This document shows positions 1 to 6,454 of a stretch of DNA of 64,000 bases, one piece after another. Origin of the DNA: Bacteroidota bacterium (GTDB taxonomy: Bacteria > Bacteroidota > Bacteroidia > Chitinophagales > Chitinophagaceae); the NCBI GenBank assembly GCA_016868895.1, contig VGFK01000005.1, positions 1 through 64,000 of the forward strand. Reading direction: 5' to 3'. Under the pieces are notes generated by a model, which did not search any database, was not told the DNA's origin, and saw only the letters and a list, made by a program, of their open reading frames with translations. Each line of letters opens with the position of its first letter. Position 1 is the first letter of the stretch. The position numbers were made by a program, and so were the translations under genes.

Positions 1-269
1 GTCTTGAACTCAAGTTCAATCTGCTGCTTGGCAACAATGTTCTTCAATACCCTGATTTGTTCCTCTAAGGCGTCCATCTCAGGGTTGCGTTGCCTGGCAT
101 ACGACTGCAAATTCGATACACCTCCTTCATTGAAGTTGTCCTTCCACCTTCTGAATACTGTGGGTGAGAGGTTGTGTTTACGAAGTGTTGCACTTACTCC
201 AAATTGATCCGCTTCATTGATGATTGCCAGTTTCTCCGAAGCCGAGAAACTTCTTCTTGTTTTTGACAT
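1..269 (-). CDS. IS3-family transposase OrfA (partial, runs off the window)
   Basis: The minus-strand reading frame from the ATG at 269 gives about 89 residues beginning MSKTRRSFSASEKLAIINEA. A helix-turn-helix follows (LRKHNLSPTVFRRWKDNF), then a segment rich in leucine and charged residues (EEQIRVLKNIVAKQQIELEF) resembling the OrfA leucine-zipper region. This is the usual OrfA layout of IS3-family elements, in which OrfA binds the ends and is fused to the OrfB integrase by frameshifting. OrfB would lie to the left of the window. It is too incomplete to assign a subgroup. Confidence 0.8.
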   Translation of the reverse strand, partial: MSKTRRSFSASEKLAIINEADQFGVSATLRKHNLSPTVFRRWKDNFNEGGVSNLQSYARQRNPEMDALEEQIRVLKNIVAKQQIELEFK

Positions 270-334
270 ACTTCCTAAATTTAGTGACTTAATTGTTTTT
301 ACAATTCTGTCCAGCCATTTAGGGGGTCAATACA
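1..334 (-). mobile_element. IS3-family insertion sequence, 5' end (partial)
   Basis: The element runs off the left edge. Read on the minus strand, its end is TGTATTGACCCCCTAAATGG, which has the TGTA(C/T)TGACCCCC form common at termini of IS3-family elements. The terminus is at position 334. An OrfA-type transposase gene starts about 65 bases inside it. The other end and the target duplication are outside the window. The element is inserted within a methyltransferase-like gene (335-522). Confidence 0.8.
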
Positions 335-522
335 CCCGTCTCCACGAGAGTGGTGCATTCAAACTTTTTTTGATAGGCTTGAATGATCTCCTGTTTGAGT
401 CGGTGTGGATTGGGTAGCGGTTTCCCTTGCAAAATCCAGTCGGTGTATTCCTGATCGATCTCTCTCAATCGACCGGCCACATCAATCTTCTTGGGAAAAA
501 ACCGTCCTATGAGTTATTTCAT
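335..522 (-). pseudogene. Class I SAM methyltransferase-like gene, N-terminal fragment cut by the IS element
   Basis: After the plsX stop the minus strand reads ATG AAA TAA, then an open frame giving LIGRFFPKKIDVAGRLREID, later GKPLPNPHRLKQEIIQAY and finally TTLVETG. The closing LVETG is the start of the LVETGTYLGDM-type SAM-binding motif I of a methyltransferase family. The frame then enters the IS end and stops at 319. The ATG overlaps the plsX TGA as ATGA, so the gene was probably translationally coupled to plsX. The TAA at codon 3 looks like a CAA-to-TAA change. The gene therefore appears broken twice, by a nonsense codon and by the insertion. The family call rests on about 60 residues. 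Confidence 0.6.
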
Positions 523-1454
523 GCACTGGGCTGCAGGCTTTGTTTGATTTTTCCGATCACGTCTTTTTCAATCATTTTTTCTGCGATGCGGATCATGTTC
601 AGGAAGGCTTTTGCGTGGGAGATGCCGTGACCAATGATCACCGGTTTGTTGACGCCCAATACCGGAACGCCACCGTATTGTTCAAATTCGAACCGGTCAA
701 AAAATTCATCGTGTACGTTGCGGCGCTGCACTAGTCCGTGAATGCTTTCCGCTAATTTGAGAATCACGTTGCCTGTGAATCCTTCGCAGACCATCACGTC
801 TGCTTCATCCAGGAACACATCGCGCCCCTCAATGTTTCCAATGAAGTTGAGTTGTTTGTTTTGTCTCAGCAGCGGGTAAGCCGCTTGTGCCAACAGATTT
901 CCTTTTCCCTCTTCTTCACCGATGTTGATCAGTCCCACTTTCGGACGATCATACCCGAGCACTTCTTCCGCGAAGATGGATCCCAGCAGTGCAAATTGTT
1001 CCAGGTTTTCCGGCTTGCAGTCGGAATTGATCCCCGCATCCAACAGCCATCCCAGCTTTCCGTTTTCCCTTGGCATGTAGGCGCCAATTGTGGGCCGTAA
1101 GATTCCTTCAATGGCTTTGATGCTGAAGAGGGATCCCACCATCATGGCGCCCGTATTACCCGCGCTGATGAAGGCATCGATTTTGCCTTGGGCCAGGTGA
1201 GCGAAGCCCACTGCGATGGAAGAATCCGGTTTCTCTTTCAGTGCTTTGGTCGGGTGTTCCTCCATGCCAATGACCTGCGTGGTTGGAACGATCGTGATGT
1301 TGTCGGTGGGAAGGGGGAGGTGTTCGGGGAGGGAGCCGAATAAATGCAGTTGTACGTTGTTTGTTGTACGTTGTAGGTTGAAATAGAGTTCGAGGCCTTT
1401 AATGGCCTCTAAGGGGGCGAAATCTCCGCCCATGATATCCAATCCGATGTTCAT
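519..1454 (-). CDS. plsX: Phosphate acyltransferase PlsX
   Basis: PlsX converts acyl-ACP to acyl-phosphate for phospholipid synthesis, acting at the inner face of the cytoplasmic membrane. The 311-residue product has the family start MNIGLDIMGGDFAPLEAIKG, a central DCKPENLEQFALLGSIFAEE segment, and the C-terminal GHGISHAKAFLNMIRIAE region. Length is normal. I chose the ATG at 1454; the longer frame begins at a GTG inside rpmF and adds seven unrelated residues. It follows DUF177 and rpmF, the usual gene order. Residues about 26-36 (NLQRTTNNVQL) are encoded by the heptamer repeat described separately. fabH, a common next gene, is not present; the next frame is the broken methyltransferase. Confidence 0.95.
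   Translation of the reverse strand: MNIGLDIMGGDFAPLEAIKGLELYFNLQRTTNNVQLHLFGSLPEHLPLPTDNITIVPTTQVIGMEEHPTKALKEKPDSSIAVGFAHLAQGKIDAFISAGNTGAMMVGSLFSIKAIEGILRPTIGAYMPRENGKLGWLLDAGINSDCKPENLEQFALLGSIFAEEVLGYDRPKVGLINIGEEEGKGNLLAQAAYPLLRQNKQLNFIGNIEGRDVFLDEADVMVCEGFTGNVILKLAESIHGLVQRRNVHDEFFDRFEFEQYGGVPVLGVNKPVIIGHGISHAKAFLNMIRIAEKMIEKDVIGKIKQSLQPSA
1349..1380 (-). repeat. GTTGTAN heptamer array inside plsX
   Basis: The plus strand reads GTTGTAC GTTGTTT, then GTTGTAC GTTGTAG and GTTG, four and a half heptamers of the dispersed repeat family. It lies wholly within the plsX frame and encodes residues NLQRTTNNVQL without breaking it. The surrounding PlsX motifs are intact. Confidence 0.8.
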
Positions 1455-1474
1455 GGTGCAGCGACTCTTGGGCA

Positions 1475-1666
1475 CTAGTTGATAGGCGACTTCTCGGCGA
1501 CTACCTTTCCCTTGTACATGAGCTTGCCTTCGCTGACGTGAGCGCGGTGGCGCACGTGCAGTTCTCCTGTAGCCGTATCCTTGCTGAGGGTTACGCTTTC
1601 TGCCTTATAGTGTGTCCTTCTCTTCGCGCTTCGTTGCTGTGAGTGGCGGCGTTTGGGATTTGGCAT
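1475..1666 (-). CDS. rpmF: 50S ribosomal protein L32 (form lacking zinc cysteines)
   Basis: The 63-residue product begins MPNPKRRHSQQRSAKRRTHY, the basic N-terminal signature of L32, a component of the large ribosomal subunit. The second half (GELHVRHRAHVSEGKLMYKG) has no cysteine, whereas many L32 proteins carry two CxxC pairs that bind zinc. This is the cysteine-free form. It lies 12 bases after the DUF177 gene and directly before plsX, and is probably cotranscribed with both from the promoter at 2236-2267. Confidence 0.95.
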   Translation of the reverse strand: MPNPKRRHSQQRSAKRRTHYKAESVTLSKDTATGELHVRHRAHVSEGKLMYKGKVVAEKSPIN

Positions 1667-1678
1667 TGTATTGCTTTT

Positions 1679-2215
1679 TTAGTTGTCTTTAAATTTGTCC
1701 AATCCTTTCCAGATCGGGTTCGTTTCGTTATCGGTGTTATCGCTCAATTGATCCAGTCGCTTCAGCACTTCCGCGTTGCATTTGCTTTTTCCGTTTTCAT
1801 CTTCGCTGCACTCAGGATAGGGAGGAATGCTCAGCAGGATGAATTCAAATAACCAATCGCGGAGAGAGAGGTGACTTTCCGTGCGGGCAATGAAGCATAC
1901 ATCCGGGTCGTCATTGCTTGCATTCATTTCCTCGGGGTTGTCGACTAGCTTGACCACCATTTCAAAATCGTCCCATAGGTCGATTCTGAGGGGGTTTCCG
2001 CATCGGTTGCAGAAGAGATCGGCCCATCCTCCTACTTCAAACTTCAGTTGCATAAAGCCCTGATGCTTATCCAGTTTCACCGCGATGGTGGCGTGGATAT
2101 CGGAGAAATCGGTCGGCTGACTGGATTCAAAGAACTCTTTCCCTACTTCATACTCGAATTCCGTTATGCCGGGCTTCAATCCCACGAAAGCTATTTCATA
2201 ATCCCGGCGTGGCAT
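1679..2215 (-). CDS. DUF177 (YceD-like) protein
   Basis: This 178-residue protein belongs to the YceD/DUF177 family, which in most bacteria is encoded just before rpmF and is linked to 23S rRNA metabolism or ribosome assembly. A CNRCG motif near residue 90, preceded by GGWADLF, matches the family's conserved region. The C-terminal part is acidic (PECSEDENGKSKC) and contains two further cysteines. It is the first gene of a run with rpmF and plsX, with a good -33/-7 promoter just upstream. Start is the ATG at 2215. Confidence 0.85.
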   Translation of the reverse strand: MPRRDYEIAFVGLKPGITEFEYEVGKEFFESSQPTDFSDIHATIAVKLDKHQGFMQLKFEVGGWADLFCNRCGNPLRIDLWDDFEMVVKLVDNPEEMNASNDDPDVCFIARTESHLSLRDWLFEFILLSIPPYPECSEDENGKSKCNAEVLKRLDQLSDNTDNETNPIWKGLDKFKDN

Positions 2216-2235
2216 ATGAATCTTTTAGGGGAGTG

Positions 2236-2267
2236 CAAAGATAAAAAATTCCGTAGGAAAGAACAAA
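2236..2267 (-). promoter_or_regulatory. Bacteroidota-type promoter for DUF177-rpmF-plsX
   Basis: On the minus strand a TTTG (2264-2267) is followed after 20 bases by TATCTTTG (2236-2243). This fits the Bacteroidota TTTG-N19-TAnnTTTG consensus. The DUF177 ATG lies about 20 bases downstream. Confidence 0.7.
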
Positions 2268-2364
2268 TAAAGGGTATTTGTCGGTTTTCCCCGGTTATTT
2301 CCTCTTTTCTCAGGCATTTCATAGTGTAGATTGTCCTCATGACAGAATTAAAAAATATATTAAA

Positions 2365-2391
2365 AGTATATACTAAAAGTTATTACTTTTG
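2365..2391 (+). promoter_or_regulatory. Candidate toxin-antitoxin operator over the -7 box
   Basis: Two copies of AGT-N4-ACT lie side by side: AGTATATACT (2365-2374) and AGTTATTACT (2378-2387), centres 13 bases apart. The second overlaps a -7 box TACTTTTG (2384-2391), 4 bases before the antitoxin ATG. Ribbon-helix-helix antitoxins usually bind such tandem short palindromes and repress their own operon. The operator role is inferred. Confidence 0.55.
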
Positions 2392-2395
2392 ATTC

Positions 2396-2641
2396 ATGAA
2401 AATCTTATCCTTAAAGCTGGATGACGACGTGTTTGAGTCGACTGAGCGCTTAACAGCTGAGTTGGGGTGCAAGCGCAACCGGTACATCAATGATGCCCTG
2501 CGCTGGTACAATGCGCACAACGAGCGAAAAATGGTAAAGGATGCGTTGACGAGGGAGTCGCGACTGACCCGTCTGGACAGCATCAGGATCCTCAAGGAAT
2601 TTGAGCAACTGGAAAAAGGGGAGCCGGATGCTGCAATATGA
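2396..2641 (+). CDS. Ribbon-helix-helix antitoxin (CopG-like)
   Basis: The 81-residue protein begins with a short beta strand (MKILSLKLDDDVFESTERL) and two helices (TAELGCKRNRYINDALRWYN), the plan of a ribbon-helix-helix DNA-binding domain. The C-terminal half is charged and helical (residues about 45-78), as expected for a tail that wraps and neutralises a toxin. Its last 14 bases overlap the MazF-type toxin start, so the two are translationally coupled. It likely also represses the operon through the palindromes at 2365-2387. Confidence 0.8.
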   Translation: MKILSLKLDDDVFESTERLTAELGCKRNRYINDALRWYNAHNERKMVKDALTRESRLTRLDSIRILKEFEQLEKGEPDAAI

Positions 2642-2957
2642 AGTGTGGCTCGCGAACCTGAATCCTTCAAAGGGGACCATGGTGGGGAAGGTGCGACCGG
2701 TCGTAATCGTGCAAACCGATCTGCTGAACGGGGAGCATCCTTCTACCTTGGTTTGTCCACTTACTACACGTGTGAAATCGGGATTTACTTATTTGCGGGT
2801 GCATGTTCCGGATTCGTTCGTCGATCAACCCAGTGATGTGTTGGTCGACCAGCTCACGGCAATCGACAACAAACGATTGGTCAAACGGCTAGGAAAATTA
2901 TCGGACGAACAATCGCTCCAGCTCCAACGCGGGTTGAAAGTATTGTTGGATCTTTGA
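2628..2957 (+). CDS. MazF/PemK-type endoribonuclease toxin
   Basis: The 109-residue protein starts MLQYEVWLANLNPSKGTMVG and continues KVRPVVIVQTDLLN and STLVCPLTT. These are the conserved strands of MazF/PemK toxins, which cleave mRNA. The Arg of RPVVIVQ and the Thr of PLTT are at the expected active-site positions. I chose the ATG at 2628 rather than the upstream frame start at 2601, because homology begins there and the overlap with the antitoxin is typical. Cleavage specificity cannot be read from the sequence. Confidence 0.88.
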   Translation: MLQYEVWLANLNPSKGTMVGKVRPVVIVQTDLLNGEHPSTLVCPLTTRVKSGFTYLRVHVPDSFVDQPSDVLVDQLTAIDNKRLVKRLGKLSDEQSLQLQRGLKVLLDL

Positions 2958-2975
2958 TCTTCACAGATTTACCCG

Positions 2976-4055
2976 ATGTATTATAGAAGCCCTGATCAAA
3001 AATATAGCGTGCTGCTGGTGCTCAGTGCAATGGCTTGGACGTGGATGAGTTTTCCGGCGACGATCGATTCTTGGTATACTCATTTTTTATTCGGGTACAT
3101 TGGCGCGGGTTTGCGTTGGGCATTTGGATGGATACCGTTCAGTGTTGGCGATGTACTCTACATAGCAGCAGGGTTTTGGTTATTGGTTGTGGGCTTGCCC
3201 GCTGTGGTGAAATTGCCCGCCGCGGCGGATTGGCGGAAGGTGGGGCGACTCCTATTTTTTTTGTGTAGCATTTGGCTGGCGTTTCATGTGCTCTGGGGGT
3301 TCAATTATTACCGACAGAGCATCCCCGATCAATTTGGATTGCGCAAAGGAGAAGTCACTGCGGAAGAGATCAGGGCATTTGCTGAATATTCATTGACCGA
3401 AGCGAACCGCTGGGTTCCCGCAACGGGCAGCAACGGTATACAGGTAGAGCAAATCAAGAAGGCGTACGATTCGCTAGCCACCCATTTTTCTTTTCTTACT
3501 TATCGTCCCGTTTCCTACAAGCACTCTCTTTTTGGAGTACTGGGAAATTACATGGGTTATGGGGGGTATTACAATCCTTTTACCGGCGAAGCGCAGATCA
3601 ATGCGCATTTACCGGAGTTCATGCATCCCTATATTGCTTTGCACGAAGTAGCTCACCAACTGGGGTATGCCAAAGAGAGCGATGCCAATTTCATTGGCTA
3701 TCTAGCTGCACTGCATTCTATCGACAGCTCCACGCGGTATTCTGCACACCTTGAACTTTTTATATATGCCAACAATGTGTTGTGGAGAACAGATTCTATT
3801 GCGGCAAAAAACAACAAAGAGCGATTATCGCCGCGCATAAAAAAAGACCTTGCAGCATACAAGGTCTTTGCAGAAAAATATTTTGGTCCACTCGACCGCT
3901 TCATCACCTGGTTCTATGCGGGCTTTTTACGGTTCAACAATCAACCCGATGGCATGCGCTCGTATAACCGCGGGATGCTCTACGCCCTCCGCTACCATCA
4001 ACCCGCCACGGCGGATAAACATACAACATACAACTTACAACATACAACTTTTTAA
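2976..4055 (+). CDS. DUF3810 membrane protein with HExxH metalloprotease motif
   Basis: The 359-residue protein has three N-terminal hydrophobic segments (about residues 10-30, 55-80, 88-108), then a long extracytoplasmic domain. That domain carries HEVAH at residues 223-227, followed by GYAKESDANF, a gluzincin-like arrangement (H223, E224, H227, E234). This matches DUF3810, a Bacteroidota family with no assigned substrate. Peptidase activity is inferred from the motif. The last 18 residues, ending HTTYNLQHTTF, are encoded by the dispersed repeat and are unlikely to be native. The stop overlaps that of the convergent GLPGLI-like gene by 4 bases. Confidence 0.85.
   Translation: MYYRSPDQKYSVLLVLSAMAWTWMSFPATIDSWYTHFLFGYIGAGLRWAFGWIPFSVGDVLYIAAGFWLLVVGLPAVVKLPAAADWRKVGRLLFFLCSIWLAFHVLWGFNYYRQSIPDQFGLRKGEVTAEEIRAFAEYSLTEANRWVPATGSNGIQVEQIKKAYDSLATHFSFLTYRPVSYKHSLFGVLGNYMGYGGYYNPFTGEAQINAHLPEFMHPYIALHEVAHQLGYAKESDANFIGYLAALHSIDSSTRYSAHLELFIYANNVLWRTDSIAAKNNKERLSPRIKKDLAAYKVFAEKYFGPLDRFITWFYAGFLRFNNQPDGMRSYNRGMLYALRYHQPATADKHTTYNLQHTTF
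3836..3869 (-). terminator. Rho-independent terminator inside the convergent DUF3810 gene
   Basis: A perfect 10-bp stem (AAAGACCTTG at 3843-3852, CAAGGTCTTT at 3860-3869) has a 7-base loop. On the minus strand it is followed directly by a run of T's (CTTTTTTTATG). This is a standard intrinsic terminator for leftward transcripts. It lies about 185 bases past the GLPGLI-like stop and within the coding sequence of the opposing gene. Confidence 0.6.
4002..4053. repeat. Mosaic repeat forming the 3' end of the DUF3810 gene
   Basis: The palindrome arm CCCGCCACGGCGG (4002-4014) is followed by NTACAAC-type heptamers in the C-rich orientation up to the stop codon. It encodes the protein tail and contributes its stop codon region. 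Confidence 0.8.
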
Positions 4056-4933
4056 TTCCCCCCATTTCTAAAGATCATCCTCATTCCGCCCTGACTTTCA
4101 AAGCTGCTCATGGGTTTTACGTCGAATCCTTTCGGGATCTCAAATGTTTTTTCGTCGATAGCGGGATCGAGTTGAACCTTCAATACCATCATGTGGATCT
4201 TGAATCCGTTTTCACGGGTCACTTCGTATTCCACCGGAAATCCATCGATCAGTTCGAGTCCCTGCACTCCACTTGACATCATCGACATGCCTCTTCCGCC
4301 GCCGCCGGGAAATCCGCCGGAAGCCGCTGGGACCATCGACCCGGCAGCAATTTTAAACTCGGGAGTATACCACACGATGCTTTCGGTCACTTGTCCGTTT
4401 TGCGCCGTTGTTTTTACGATCACTTTTTTGCACGTGAAGCCGGAGATTTTTTTGGTCTCATCGGTATAGACCAGTTCAGGTTTGTTGTCGCGAAAGGTGA
4501 TGCCCAGTTCAGCCAGTGAATCGCGACGGGCTTTGCGCATGGAGTCCTGGCGCGCACGCTGGACTTCAGCATCGGCCGTGCTGGTGTAGAAACCGGTCTT
4601 GCGACCCATGGCTTCAATCAAGGTAGTGGTCTTTTGGTTCTTACGATCGGTAATCACCACGTTGTTCCCGAAATCAGAAAGGTTTTCAATCTTCATGAAG
4701 TCGGGGGTATAGATCATGGTCATGGTATTTTCCATGTCGCGCGGCATGCTGAACCCCATGCCCTCTCCGCCACCGCTGCCGGGACCGCCACCCCCGGGTC
4801 CACCTCCAAAACTGAAGTTTTCCGGAAAAGTGATCTCTGTTTTTGCTTTGACGATGGCCCGCTCAACGATGCGTTGCTGGGCCATAGAAACCAATGAAAT
4901 CAGAAAAGAACATACCAGTAGAGAATATTTCAT
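4052..4933 (-). CDS. GLPGLI/DUF4412-like secreted protein
   Basis: The 293-residue protein has a signal peptide (MKYSLLVCSFLISLVSMAQQ) followed by a glycine-rich stretch (GGGPGGGGPGSGGGEGMG, about residues 43-60). The rest is beta-rich, with NVVITDRKNQKTTTLIEAMG, KISGFTCKKV and WYTPEF. A cysteine between a KKISGF and a KKV block followed by a WYTP motif is characteristic of GLPGLI-type proteins of Bacteroidota, whose function is unknown. I chose the ATG at 4933; the longer frame adds MHNTTY, which resembles a degraded repeat. It is convergent with DUF3810. Confidence 0.75.
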   Translation of the reverse strand: MKYSLLVCSFLISLVSMAQQRIVERAIVKAKTEITFPENFSFGGGPGGGGPGSGGGEGMGFSMPRDMENTMTMIYTPDFMKIENLSDFGNNVVITDRKNQKTTTLIEAMGRKTGFYTSTADAEVQRARQDSMRKARRDSLAELGITFRDNKPELVYTDETKKISGFTCKKVIVKTTAQNGQVTESIVWYTPEFKIAAGSMVPAASGGFPGGGGRGMSMMSSGVQGLELIDGFPVEYEVTRENGFKIHMMVLKVQLDPAIDEKTFEIPKGFDVKPMSSFESQGGMRMIFRNGGN

Positions 4934-4993
4934 ATATGTTGTATTATGCATATTTAGATGTCATAAAATTAGTACACCTTTCTCTATGGGTCG

Positions 4994-5947
4994 TTAAAAT
5001 TTTTCTGTTTTCAACGAGAGGATAGAATCCAGGTGTCCCTTCAGATAACGATTAAACAAGATGGCCCCTTTTTTGTTCAAATGGGTGGTATTGTAAAATA
5101 GGGAATCGTCTAGTTTCATTTGGGCATAATCCAGGATATGCACATTTGGAAGGCTGTCCAATGTGGTTTGCAAACACTGAATCTCTTCCTGATTTTGTAT
5201 TGAATGCAAATAAGAATAATGATAGGGAGGAATGACCATAATTAGTTTTCTTCCTTTGGTATTAGAAAGAGTAGTCAGCAGATCTACATAAATTTTAGGG
5301 TCATGGATTACAATCAACTTTGATTCCAGTCTTTTTTGAACGGCATCATCGAATGCTTGTCGACTCAATTTTTTTAATTCCAAAATCGCACCCTTATTCC
5401 GATTACCAGTAAGTTCAAATTTTTCATTCAGGTAGTTTGCGATGTGTATTTCGAAATATCCAAAGTTTCTGACCACAGGGAGATGGTGAATGGGTTTCCA
5501 TTCTTTTCCAATAAAGGTTCTTACTGTACTATCCTGTGTATCAAAGAGCCAGTATTCCAATCCGGATTGAATACGTTGCAGTCCATCAGCATCCAAGTTA
5601 ATGACAATAGGAGTGTTTCTATATTTTGCTAATTCAATTTTTAAAAAGTACAACCACACATCATCTTGGACACCTGCCATTCCGTAATTGAAAAAATGCG
5701 GACCCAAACTGTCGGGTATAAACGATCCTTCAGCACGACTGGATCTCAGAATTGGAATTTCATTTGGATCTGTATTGGTTTTGATCCGATTTACTTTTGC
5801 TGCTCCTCTGCTTTGTGTTTGTGCAATGATGATATTTTTGAAGAAAAAATGTATAGCGATTAATCCTACTGATAAGATCGGCAGATACGGGATAAGGTAT
5901 TGCCTCATCAATTCCTTAAAACTGGAAATAGATGAATGCTTTTTCAT
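4994..5947 (-). CDS. SGNH-hydrolase-like membrane-anchored protein (MBOAT partner)
   Basis: This 317-residue protein has one N-terminal membrane anchor (about residues 18-42) and an extracytoplasmic domain. ILRSSRAEGSF (about residues 65-75) resembles the block-I GxSR/GSSH loop, and NTTHLNKKGAILFNRYL near residue 290 resembles the C-terminal HLN-x-x-GA block of SGNH proteins. Such proteins work with MBOAT acyltransferases to O-acetylate extracellular polysaccharide, as AlgX/AlgJ do with AlgI. Its start overlaps the end of the MBOAT fragment by 32 bases. The usual catalytic aspartate before HLN is replaced by Asn/Thr. The MBOAT is truncated, so this pair may no longer act here. Confidence 0.6.
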   Translation of the reverse strand: MKKHSSISSFKELMRQYLIPYLPILSVGLIAIHFFFKNIIIAQTQSRGAAKVNRIKTNTDPNEIPILRSSRAEGSFIPDSLGPHFFNYGMAGVQDDVWLYFLKIELAKYRNTPIVINLDADGLQRIQSGLEYWLFDTQDSTVRTFIGKEWKPIHHLPVVRNFGYFEIHIANYLNEKFELTGNRNKGAILELKKLSRQAFDDAVQKRLESKLIVIHDPKIYVDLLTTLSNTKGRKLIMVIPPYHYSYLHSIQNQEEIQCLQTTLDSLPNVHILDYAQMKLDDSLFYNTTHLNKKGAILFNRYLKGHLDSILSLKTEKF

Positions 5948-6446
5948 TTGATTTACCGAGGGTAATGATTAACAGTGAGGAGATGACGAGGAGTGGTAAC
6001 AGGTGTTTTCGATACGTTGAGGTTTTTATAGAATCCAGAAAAAAAACCAAGGGTACACAAAACCAACACAGGATCATATTAAACGGACTGATGAAGGCAC
6101 TGATTTGAGATATGCTTGCGTCGATTTCAAGACTATACAGCGATTTCAGCACAAGAAATACCTGCTGAAAATCTGGTGATCGAAAAAATATCCAGGCTAT
6201 TGAGACACATGCAAAAACTACTGTCTGGCGCATCCAGGAACGCTGTCCAACAGCGAAATGATTTGAAAATATTTGTGTTTCCAGAATAATTAATCCCGCA
6301 TGGATTGCTCCCCAAGCTACAAAAGTCCAATTAGCACCATGCCAAATGCCGGATAAGAGAAAAACGATGGAGATGTTACGAATCAAGTTGTACGGGTATA
6401 AAACTAAAGCTTCAAATACAAAAAACAGTATTTTAGACCCATTCAA
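5916..6446 (-). pseudogene. MBOAT O-acyltransferase, C-terminal fragment
   Basis: The 176-residue frame contains NLIRNISIVFLLSGIWHGAN (about residues 20-39), the conserved MBOAT segment with its active-site histidine (H36). More membrane helices follow, and it ends NEKAFIYFQF, a common MBOAT C-terminus. AlgI-type MBOATs are about 450-500 residues, so roughly the first 300 are missing. The first 18 residues (MNGSKILFFVFEALVLYP) do not resemble the family and probably come from the region upstream of the neighbouring gene. The divergent hexosaminidase starts only 8 bases away. This looks like a deletion remnant rather than a short functional protein. Confidence 0.7.
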
Positions 6447-6454
6447 CTTTTTTT

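Noticed and set aside
2216-2395. A small RNA or tRNA in the largest intergenic gap
   Set aside because: No cloverleaf or strong hairpin is visible; the gap is accounted for by the two divergent promoters and the operator.
4780-4815. Glycine-rich stretch in the GLPGLI-like gene as a tandem repeat or recombination site
   Set aside because: It is ordinary Gly/Pro codon low complexity within a linker of a secreted protein.
4934-4950. A repeat copy and extended start (MHNTTY) before the GLPGLI-like gene
   Set aside because: Only one and a half degenerate heptamers; the signal peptide starts at the ATG at 4933, so the extension is not used.
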